Source of the DNA: Jiella soli
GTDB lineage: Bacteria > Pseudomonadota > Alphaproteobacteria > Rhizobiales > Rhizobiaceae
Assembly: GCF_020615385.1 (NCBI RefSeq)
Contig: NZ_JAJAVB010000027.1
Location: 186,001-250,000, forward strand
Length of the DNA: 64,000 bases
Direction of reading: 5' to 3'
Shown: piece after piece, positions 56,665 to 64,000 of the stretch
Position numbering within the stretch: position 1 is the stretch's first letter
Layout: each line of letters opens with the position of its first letter
Notes under the pieces: generated by a model
The model's database searches: none
Told to the model about the DNA's origin: nothing
Seen by the model: the letters and a program-made list of their open reading frames with translations, nothing else
Position numbers and translations under genes: made by a program

Positions 56665-58329
56665 ATGCCGATGAGCAGTATCGACCATAGCGCGAGCCCC
56701 GAGGCAGGCGCTGCAACCCGTCTCGAAGCGGCGGCCCGAACGGCCGGCGAACGCGGGATCCGCGCTCTGTTTGGGGACAATCCGCGCCGGTTCGAGGAAT
56801 TCTCCGCCCGCTTCGGCGAAATCGTCCTCGACTATTCCAAGACGTCGATCGACGCTGGCGTCCGAAGTGCGCTTCTCGAACTGGCCCGCGAACGGCAGGT
56901 CGAGGAAAAGCGCGACGCGATGTTCTCGGGTGCCCGGATCAACGAGACCGAGAACCGATCCGTGCTCCACGTCGCGCTGCGCGGCGAGCCCGCCGACGGG
57001 TACCGGGCCGGCAACGACCCCGTCAGCGGCGACGTCATGGAAGTCCTGAAGGCGATGGGCGCCTTCTCCTCGCGCATCCGGTCCGGCGAGATCGTCGGCG
57101 CCACCGGCGAGGCGATCACCGACGTCGTCAACATCGGCATCGGCGGCTCCGACCTCGGGCCGGCCATGGCGACGCTGGCGCTCGAGCCCTATCACGACGG
57201 CCCGCGGACGCACTTCGTCTCCAATGTTGACGGCGCCCATATCGCCGACACGTTGGCCAAGCTGACGCCGGCCACGACGCTGGTCATCGTCGCCTCGAAG
57301 ACCTTCACAACGATCGAGACGATGACGAATGCCGCGACCGCCAGGCGGTGGATCGCAGGCGCCCTCGGCGAGGACGCGGTCGGATCGCATTTCGCCGCCG
57401 TTTCGACGGCGGTCGACAAGGTCGCCGCCTTCGGCATTCCCAAGGAGCGGGTCTTCGGCTTCTGGGACTGGGTCGGCGGTCGCTATTCGATCTGGTCGGC
57501 GATCGGCCTGCCGCTGATGATCGCGATCGGTTCGGAGCGGTTCTCCGACTTCCTCGCCGGCGCCCGCGAGATCGACCAGCACTTCAGGACCGCGCCGCTC
57601 GGCGAGAACCTGCCGGTGCTGCTCGGCCTTATCGGCTGGTGGCACCGCGCCGCGATGAACTACCCGACGCGGGCGATCATCCCCTACGACCAAAGGCTCG
57701 CCCGCTTCCCGGCCTATCTCCAGCAGCTCGACATGGAATCGAACGGCAAGCGCGTCGGCCTCGATGGCGAGCCGGTCCCGATCAGCGGCCCCGTGGCCTG
57801 GGGAGAGCCTGGCACCAACGGTCAGCACGCTTTCTTCCAGCTTCTCCATCAGGGCACGGACGTCGTGCCGGTCGAGTTCCTGGCGGGCGCGATCGCACAC
57901 GAGCCGGCCGAGATGAAGGTGCATCAGGACCTTCTCCTCGCCAATTGCCTTGCCCAGAGCGAGGCGCTGATGAAGGGCCGCACGCTCGAGGAAGCACGCG
58001 AGCAGCTCCTCGCAGCGGGCCGCTCGCCGGGCGATGCCGAGCGGATCGCGCCGCACCGGGTCTTTCCCGGCAACCGGCCCTCGATCACCATCCTCTATCG
58101 CACGCTCGACCCTGCAACCCTCGGCCGCCTGATCGCGCTCTACGAGCACCGCGTCTTCGTCGAGGCGCAGCTTTACGGAATCAACGCATTCGACCAGTGG
58201 GGCGTCGAACTCGGCAAGGAACTCGCGACCGGGCTCCTGCCGGTCGTGACCGGAGAAGCGTCCGCGGAGGGCCGGGACAGCTCGACGCAAGGCCTCGTCG
58301 CGACTATCAGACATTTGAGGGGTACGTAA
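56665..58329 (+). CDS. pgi: Glucose-6-phosphate isomerase
   Basis: A 554-residue isomerase. [12 protein letters not shown] near residue 157 and [14 protein letters not shown] near 210 are sugar-phosphate binding segments; [17 protein letters not shown] carries the catalytic His; [15 protein letters not shown] is the C-terminal signature with the active Lys. It interconverts glucose-6-phosphate and fructose-6-phosphate. Start ATG 56665 follows GAGGG. Its stop TAA overlaps the glgP start in TAATG, so it is the first gene of the glycogen operon here. Confidence 0.97.
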   Translation: MPMSSIDHSASPEAGAATRLEAAARTAGERGIRALFGDNPRRFEEFSARFGEIVLDYSKTSIDAGVRSALLELARERQVEEKRDAMFSGARINETENRSVLHVALRGEPADGYRAGNDPVSGDVMEVLKAMGAFSSRIRSGEIVGATGEAITDVVNIGIGGSDLGPAMATLALEPYHDGPRTHFVSNVDGAHIADTLAKLTPATTLVIVASKTFTTIETMTNAATARRWIAGALGEDAVGSHFAAVSTAVDKVAAFGIPKERVFGFWDWVGGRYSIWSAIGLPLMIAIGSERFSDFLAGAREIDQHFRTAPLGENLPVLLGLIGWWHRAAMNYPTRAIIPYDQRLARFPAYLQQLDMESNGKRVGLDGEPVPISGPVAWGEPGTNGQHAFFQLLHQGTDVVPVEFLAGAIAHEPAEMKVHQDLLLANCLAQSEALMKGRTLEEAREQLLAAGRSPGDAERIAPHRVFPGNRPSITILYRTLDPATLGRLIALYEHRVFVEAQLYGINAFDQWGVELGKELATGLLPVVTGEASAEGRDSSTQGLVATIRHLRGT

Positions 58330-60827
58330 TGTCCGCCACGCAGAAGTCGGAAGTCGCAGCCGGGACCCACGGCGCCCCGAGGCCCGAGCCCCGCCGGAAC
58401 GATCCGGAGACGCTGGCCCAGCAGATCGTCGAGAAGCTCACCTATTCGATCGGGCGCAGCCCGTCGCGGGCGCGCAAGTATGATTGGCTCCGCGCCACGA
58501 CGCTCGTGGTGCGCGACCGGATCATGGAGCACTGGTTCGATTCGCTCGACAAGGCCGAAGAGAGCAGCGACAAGCGGGTCTACTACCTTTCCATGGAGTT
58601 CCTGATCGGCCGCCTCCTGCGCGACGCGATCAACAATCTGCAGCTGAACCAGCCGATCCGCGAGGCGCTGTCGCGCTACGGCGTCGAGCTCGACATTATC
58701 GAGCTGCTGGAACCCGACGCCGCGCTCGGCAATGGCGGCCTCGGCCGGCTTGCCGCCTGCTTCATGGAATCCATGGCCTCGACCGGCGTGCCCGGCTATG
58801 GCTACGGCATCCGCTACGTCCACGGCTTCTTCCGCCAGGAAATCGCCGACGGCGCCCAGGTGGAGCTGCCCGAAAGCTGGCTGGTCCACGGCAATCCCTG
58901 GGAGTTCGAGCGGCGCGACGCCACCTATGAAATCGGCTTCGGCGGCAAGGTGACCCTGCAGGAGAACGGCACGAACGAGCCGCGTCAGGTCTGGCGCCCG
59001 GCCGAGCGCGTCCTGGCCGTCGCCTTCGACACGCCAATCACCGGCTGGCGCGGCTCGCAGGTGAACACGCTGCGGCTCTGGAGCGCTCAGGCGCTCGATC
59101 CGATCCTGCTCGACGCCTTCAATTCCGGCGATCACATCGGCGCACTCGTGGAATCGAACAAGGCCGAGGCGATCACCCGCGTCCTCTATCCGGCCGATTC
59201 CCACCAGGCTGGCCAGGAGCTGCGGCTGCGCCAGGAGTATTTCTTCTCCTCGGCCTCGCTGCAGGACATCATCCGCCGGCATCTGGCGGAGAACGACGAC
59301 CTCACCAACCTCGCCGACAAGGTCGCGATCCAGCTCAACGACACTCATCCGGCGGTTTCGGTCGCGGAGCTGATGCGGCTTCTGATCGACGTTCACGGCT
59401 TCGACTGGGACGTCGCCTGGGACGTCACCCGCCGGACCTTCAGCTACACCAACCACACGCTTCTGCCCGAAGCGCTTGAGCATTGGCCGATCCATCTGTT
59501 CGAGCGGCTCCTGCCCCGCCAGATGCAGATCATCTATGCCATCAATGCCGACATCATCCGGCAGGCAGCCCAGGAAAAGGGCTTCGACGGCGGCCGGATC
59601 GAAGCGATCTCGCTGATCGACGAGGGCAATGGCCGGCGCGTTCGCATGGGCCAGCTCGCCTTCGTCGGGAGCCATGCGGTCAACGGCGTCTCCGCCCTGC
59701 ATACCGAGTTGATGAAGGAGACCGTGTTCCACGATCTCCACCAGCTCTATCCCGACCGGATCCAGAACAAGACCAACGGCGTCACCCCGCGGCGCTGGCT
59801 GATGGAGGCCAATCCCGGCCTCACCGACCTCCTGATCGACGCGATCGGTCCGGGCTTCCTCGACGATATCGAGAAGATCAAGGACGCCGACAGACTGGCG
59901 GATGATTCCGCTTTCCGCGAACGCTTCGCGGCGATCAAGCGTGAGAACAAGATGCGCCTTGCCGGGGTGATCTCCGATCGCATGGCGATCAAGGTCAATC
60001 CGGACGCGATCTTCGACATTCAGGTGAAGCGCATCCACGAGTACAAGCGCCAGTTCCTGAACATCATCGAGGCGATCGCCCTTTACGACCAGATGCGGGC
60101 CCATCCCGAGCGCAACTGGGTGCCCCGGGTGAAGATCTTCGCCGGCAAGGCGGCCCCGAGCTACGTCCAGGCCAAGGAGATCATCCACCTGGCCAACGAC
60201 GTCGCCCGGCTGATCAATTCCGATCCGGCGGTGCGCAATCTCCTGAAGGTCGTCTTCATCCCCAACTACAATGTCAGCCTGGCCGAGATCATCATGCCGG
60301 CGGCCGACCTCTCCGAGCAGATCTCCACGGCGGGCCTCGAAGCCTCGGGCACCGGCAACATGAAGTTCGCGCTCAACGGTGCGCTCACGATCGGCACGCT
60401 CGACGGCGCCAATGTCGAGATGCTGGAGCATGTCGGCGAGGAGAACATCTTCATCTTCGGCCTCACCGCGGAACAGGTGGCGCAGCGTCGGCGCGAGGCG
60501 CATTCCGGCCGCTCGATCATCGAGGGTCTGCCGATGCTGCGCGAGGCCCTGGCGGCGATCTCCTCGGGCCTGTTCTCGCCTGAGAACCCCGCCCGCTATC
60601 ACCAGCTCGTCTCCAACCTCTACAACAACGACTGGTGGATGATCTGCGCGGACTTCCAGGCCTATTGGGACACCCAGCGCACCCTCGACGACCTGTGGAC
60701 CCGGCAGGACGAGTGGCAGGCAAAGGCTGTCCACAACACCGCGCGCATGGGCTGGTTCTCCTCCGACCGCTCGATCCGCGAATATGCCCGCGACATCTGG
60801 CATGCGGGACCGGGGCGCAGGAGCTGA
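58329..60827 (+). CDS. glgP: Glycogen/starch/alpha-glucan phosphorylase
   Basis: An 832-residue PLP enzyme of usual length. YYLSMEFLIGRLLRDAINNL, GLGRLAACFMESMAS and RPSP-like segments fit; EASGTGNMKFALNGALTIG carries the PLP-binding Lys at 679. It releases glucose-1-phosphate from the glycogen ends. Start ATG 58329, after GAGGGG, overlaps pgi; the frame extends upstream through pgi but that part is not coding. The next gene is glgC after 177 nt. Confidence 0.97.
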   Translation: MSATQKSEVAAGTHGAPRPEPRRNDPETLAQQIVEKLTYSIGRSPSRARKYDWLRATTLVVRDRIMEHWFDSLDKAEESSDKRVYYLSMEFLIGRLLRDAINNLQLNQPIREALSRYGVELDIIELLEPDAALGNGGLGRLAACFMESMASTGVPGYGYGIRYVHGFFRQEIADGAQVELPESWLVHGNPWEFERRDATYEIGFGGKVTLQENGTNEPRQVWRPAERVLAVAFDTPITGWRGSQVNTLRLWSAQALDPILLDAFNSGDHIGALVESNKAEAITRVLYPADSHQAGQELRLRQEYFFSSASLQDIIRRHLAENDDLTNLADKVAIQLNDTHPAVSVAELMRLLIDVHGFDWDVAWDVTRRTFSYTNHTLLPEALEHWPIHLFERLLPRQMQIIYAINADIIRQAAQEKGFDGGRIEAISLIDEGNGRRVRMGQLAFVGSHAVNGVSALHTELMKETVFHDLHQLYPDRIQNKTNGVTPRRWLMEANPGLTDLLIDAIGPGFLDDIEKIKDADRLADDSAFRERFAAIKRENKMRLAGVISDRMAIKVNPDAIFDIQVKRIHEYKRQFLNIIEAIALYDQMRAHPERNWVPRVKIFAGKAAPSYVQAKEIIHLANDVARLINSDPAVRNLLKVVFIPNYNVSLAEIIMPAADLSEQISTAGLEASGTGNMKFALNGALTIGTLDGANVEMLEHVGEENIFIFGLTAEQVAQRRREAHSGRSIIEGLPMLREALAAISSGLFSPENPARYHQLVSNLYNNDWWMICADFQAYWDTQRTLDDLWTRQDEWQAKAVHNTARMGWFSSDRSIREYARDIWHAGPGRRS

Positions 60828-60854
60828 GAACCACCTGTACCGGCGCAGGTGATC

Positions 60855-60893
60855 GGGCGAAGTTTACAGCGTAGTGGAAGCTTGACTTCGCCC
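60855..60893 (+). promoter_or_regulatory. Long-loop hairpin between glgP and glgC
   Basis: GGGCGAAGT at 60855-60863 pairs with ACTTCGCCC at 60885-60893 around 21 bases. It could be a terminator of pgi-glgP or part of the glgC leader. No T-run follows. Confidence 0.4.
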
Positions 60894-61004
60894 GCCTAAA
60901 TCAGCCTCTCTGAAGCGGGCGCGAATACCAACCAGTCCAATCTCCGCGAGCCCGGGAACGCCGGGTCTCACCGGAGGCGCCCCGCGTCATGCTGGGAGGA
61001 ATTC

Positions 61005-62276
61005 ATGCCCGACAATCGACCCGTCGCCCCGCTCGCCCGCGACACCATGGCCTATGTCCTGGCCGGGGGCCGCGGCAGCCGGCTGATGGAACTGACCGAC
61101 GCGCGCGCCAAGCCGGCGGTCTATTTCGGTGGCAAGACGCGGATCATCGACTTCGCGCTGTCCAACGCGATCAATTCCGGTATCCGCCGGCTGGGCGTGG
61201 CCACCCAGTACAAGGCGCACAGCCTGATCCGGCACCTCCAGAACGGCTGGAACTTCCTGAGGCCGGGCCGCAACGAGAGCTTCGACATCCTGCCCGCGAG
61301 CCAGCGCGTCTCGGAAGACCAGTGGTATGCCGGCACGGCGGACGCGGTCTATCAGAACATCGACATCATCGAGAGCTACGCGCCGCGCTACATCGTCATC
61401 CTGGCAGGCGACCACGTCTACAAGATGGACTACGAGATCATGCTCCAGCAGCATGTCGATACCGGCGCGGACGTGACCGTCGGCTGTCTCGAGGTCCCGC
61501 GGATGGAGGCGACCGCCTTCGGCGTGATGCATGTCGACGAGAACTACCAGATCACCGACTTCGTCGAGAAGCCGAAGGATCCGCCGTCGATCCCCGGCCG
61601 GCCCGACGAGGCCCTTGCCTCGATGGGCATCTACGTCTTCGAGACCAACTTCCTGATGGACCAGTTGCGGCGAGACGCCGCCGACACCGGCTCGCAGCGC
61701 GACTTCGGCAAGGACATCATCCCGCACATCGTGCGCCATGGCAGGGCCTTCGCCCACCGCTTCTCGCGATCGGTCGTGCGTTCGGCGGCCGAGCCGACCG
61801 GAGAGGCCTACTGGCGCGACGTGGGAACGGTCGACGCCTACTGGCAGGCCAATATCGACCTCACCGACGTCGTTCCGCCGCTCGACATCTACGACCGCGA
61901 CTGGCCGATCTGGACCTATGCCGAGATCGTACCGCCCGCCAAATTCGTGCATGACGAGGAGGGGCGCCGGGGCATGGCGATCTCGTCGCTTGTTTCCGGC
62001 GACTGCATCATCTCCGGCGGCTCGCTCAAGAGTTCGCTCCTGTTCACCGGCGTCAGGATGCGCTCCTACTCGATGCTCGACCACACCGTCGCCCTGCCCT
62101 ACACCCATATCGGGCGCCACGCGCGGATCTCCCACGCGGTCATCGATCGCGGCGTCCAGATCCCGGACGGGCTGGTCATCGGCGAAGATCCCGAGCTCGA
62201 CGCCAAACGCTTCCGGCGGACGGCGAGCGGCATCTGTCTCGTGACCAAGCCGATGATCGACAGGCTGACCTATTGA
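61005..62276 (+). CDS. glgC: Glucose-1-phosphate adenylyltransferase
   Basis: A 423-residue pyrophosphorylase. [20 protein letters not shown] is the nucleotide-binding start, [19 protein letters not shown] holds the activator region, [12 protein letters not shown] the sugar-nucleotide site, [12 protein letters not shown] the substrate Lys, and the beta-helix forms the C-terminus. It makes ADP-glucose, the committed step of glycogen synthesis. Start ATG 61005 follows GGGAGGAA. Its stop overlaps the glgA start. Confidence 0.98.
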   Translation: MPDNRPVAPLARDTMAYVLAGGRGSRLMELTDARAKPAVYFGGKTRIIDFALSNAINSGIRRLGVATQYKAHSLIRHLQNGWNFLRPGRNESFDILPASQRVSEDQWYAGTADAVYQNIDIIESYAPRYIVILAGDHVYKMDYEIMLQQHVDTGADVTVGCLEVPRMEATAFGVMHVDENYQITDFVEKPKDPPSIPGRPDEALASMGIYVFETNFLMDQLRRDAADTGSQRDFGKDIIPHIVRHGRAFAHRFSRSVVRSAAEPTGEAYWRDVGTVDAYWQANIDLTDVVPPLDIYDRDWPIWTYAEIVPPAKFVHDEEGRRGMAISSLVSGDCIISGGSLKSSLLFTGVRMRSYSMLDHTVALPYTHIGRHARISHAVIDRGVQIPDGLVIGEDPELDAKRFRRTASGICLVTKPMIDRLTY

Positions 62277-63718
62277 TGCCCATCCATGCGCTGGGGGTCG
62301 CGTCCGAGATCTTCCCCCTGATCAAGACCGGCGGGCTGGCGGATGTCGCCGGAGCGCTTCCGGGCGCGCTCGCCGAGCACGGCATCGCCTCGACGACGCT
62401 GGTTCCCGGCTACCCGGCAGTCATGCAGCAGCTGGGCGAGGCCGCGATCGTCCACCGTTTCAAGGATCTCCTCGGCGTCGAAGCCGACATCCTGTCGGCA
62501 CGGGTGGGAGGGCTGGACCTTTTCGTCCTCGACGCCCCGACACTCTACGACCGGCTCGGCGGCCCCTATGGCGATGCCGGCGGCCAGGACCATCCGGACA
62601 ACTGGCGGCGCTTCGCGGCGCTCGCCAAGGCCGGCGCGCTGATCGCCCAAGGGGCGGTCGCGGACTACCGGCCGGACATCGTCCACGCCCATGACTGGCA
62701 GGCGGCGATGACGCCGGTCTATCTCGCAGCCTCCAACAGGCCGCGGCCGAAGACGATCCTGACGATCCACAACCTCGCCTTCCAGGGCAATTATCCCTCG
62801 ACCATCTTTCCCATGCTCGACCTGCCGCCCACCAACTGGTCGATCGAGGGCGTGGAGTATTACGGCAATGTCGGCTTCCTGAAGGGGGGACTGCACGCCT
62901 GCGACGTGGTGACCACGGTCAGCCCGACCTATGCCGACGAGATCGTCACCCCCGGCGGCGGGATGGGGCTCGACGGCCTATTGAGCGGCCGCGGCGAGCG
63001 CCTCGTCGGCATAGTCAACGGCATCGACACGAGCGTCTGGAACCCGGAAACCGACCCGGCGATCGCCTCTCCCTATTCGCTCCACGCGCTGAAGAACCGG
63101 GCCCACAACAAGCGGGCCCTGGAGGGCGAGTTCGGCCTCAGGCGCGAGGACGGCCCGATCTTCGCCGTAGTCAGCCGGCTGACCTGGCAGAAGGGCCTCG
63201 ACCTCGTCGCCGAGATCTGCGACGCGGTCGTTGAACGCGGCATCCGCATGGTGGTGGTGGGATCGGGCGAGGCGATGATCGAGGGCGCATTCCTCGCCGC
63301 CCATGCCCGCCATCCGGACCTCATCGGCGTCAGGATCGGCTATGACGAGACGCTGGCGCACCGGGTGCAGGCCGGCGCCGACGCCATCCTGATCCCGTCG
63401 CGCTTCGAGCCCTGCGGCCTCACCCAGCTCTATGGCCTTCGCTACGGCTGCATTCCGGTCGTTGCCAAGGTCGGCGGACTTGCCGACACGGTGATCGACG
63501 CAAATTATGCCGCCACCACAGCCGAGGCGGCGACGGGGGTGATCTTTTCTCCGCCTGCCGCCGACGCGCTCCTGAAGGCCGTCGACCGCACATTGCGCCT
63601 CTATGAGGACGCACGGACCTGGAAAAAGATGCAGGCCTCGGCGATGAAAGCCGACGTATCGTGGCGCACCAGCGCCAAGCTCTATGCCGACCTCTATCGG
63701 GACCTTCTGAGAGGGTAG
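62276..63718 (+). CDS. glgA: Glycogen synthase
   Basis: A 480-residue GT5 enzyme. ASEIFPLIKTGGLADVAGAL is the ADP-glucose binding N-terminus with the KTGGL motif, DIVHAHDWQAAMTPVYL follows, and RFEPCGLTQLYGLRYGCIPV is the C-terminal catalytic signature. Start ATG 62276 lies in a TGATG overlap with glgC; TTG 62273 would add one codon. It elongates alpha-1,4-glucan from ADP-glucose. Confidence 0.98.
   Translation: MPIHALGVASEIFPLIKTGGLADVAGALPGALAEHGIASTTLVPGYPAVMQQLGEAAIVHRFKDLLGVEADILSARVGGLDLFVLDAPTLYDRLGGPYGDAGGQDHPDNWRRFAALAKAGALIAQGAVADYRPDIVHAHDWQAAMTPVYLAASNRPRPKTILTIHNLAFQGNYPSTIFPMLDLPPTNWSIEGVEYYGNVGFLKGGLHACDVVTTVSPTYADEIVTPGGGMGLDGLLSGRGERLVGIVNGIDTSVWNPETDPAIASPYSLHALKNRAHNKRALEGEFGLRREDGPIFAVVSRLTWQKGLDLVAEICDAVVERGIRMVVVGSGEAMIEGAFLAAHARHPDLIGVRIGYDETLAHRVQAGADAILIPSRFEPCGLTQLYGLRYGCIPVVAKVGGLADTVIDANYAATTAEAATGVIFSPPAADALLKAVDRTLRLYEDARTWKKMQASAMKADVSWRTSAKLYADLYRDLLRG

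Positions 63719-64000
<282 letters not shown>

Noticed and set aside
57348-58328. An N-terminal extension of glgP reaching into pgi
   Set aside because: pgi motifs are in the other frame; glgP homology begins after ATG 58329, which has a ribosome site.

Overview
The window is a high-GC chromosome segment from an alphaproteobacterium, most likely of the Hyphomicrobiales (Rhizobiales). Pointers are the lptC-lptA-lptB-rpoN-hpf-ptsN block, an OlsB-type ornithine-lipid acyltransferase, a BA14K-type small protein, a TamA/TamB pair, the glycogen operon and a coxS-coxL-coxM operon. No rRNA, tRNA or CRISPR array was found. The family cannot be fixed from the sequence alone.

Layout. 1-4.8 kb: surface polysaccharide genes (a GT4 fragment cut by the left edge, a WecG/TagA transferase, a DUF6492-like protein, a Wzx-like flippase) with a divergent Tat-exported GH10 glycosidase. 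5-12.3 kb: minus-strand housekeeping genes (olsB-like, acuI-like, lspA, a TrmH methyltransferase, an RlmI-like methyltransferase, lapA-like, ihfB, sppA) with a plus-strand coxG-like gene between them. 12.5-17.9 kb: LPS export genes, rpoN, hpf and ptsN. 18.0-18.6 kb: two type VI secretion gene fragments (vgrG and clpV) joined head to tail. 18.6-24.7 kb: the ffh-rpsP-rimM-trmD series on the minus strand, split by a diguanylate cyclase and a monooxygenase-like gene and preceded by four tandem hairpins.

25.3-28.5 kb: accessory DNA, namely a complete IS3-family element followed by a DUF4411 PIN protein paired with an Xre/ImmA-IrrE protein. 28.8-35.5 kb: an MBL-fold hydrolase, a CBS-domain ClC channel, a LuxR-type regulator with a palindrome in its promoter region, and a Wzz/GumC chain-length protein. 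35.6-40.5 kb: a DUF4130-UdgX fusion and a radical-SAM/HhH protein, two families normally found side by side, here separated by two PIN toxin-antitoxin pairs and a deaminase. 40.8-45.4 kb: BA14K protein and a form II coxSLM operon. 45.9-54.4 kb: tamA and a very long tamB whose centre holds eight 303-bp units in exact register. 54.6-64 kb: a small conserved-looking protein with a strong terminator, an aldehyde dehydrogenase, then pgi-glgP-glgC-glgA-pgm, with no glgB between glgP and glgC.

How the genes work together. Several blocks serve the envelope: polysaccharide assembly, Lpt transport, lipoprotein maturation, ornithine lipid synthesis and Tam-dependent outer-membrane work. rpoN and ptsN link to nitrogen regulation. 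The glycogen operon links glucose-6-phosphate to glucan storage and breakdown. The two accessory islands (25-28.5 kb and 37.1-39.2 kb) and the type VI relic mark places where the chromosome has been rearranged.
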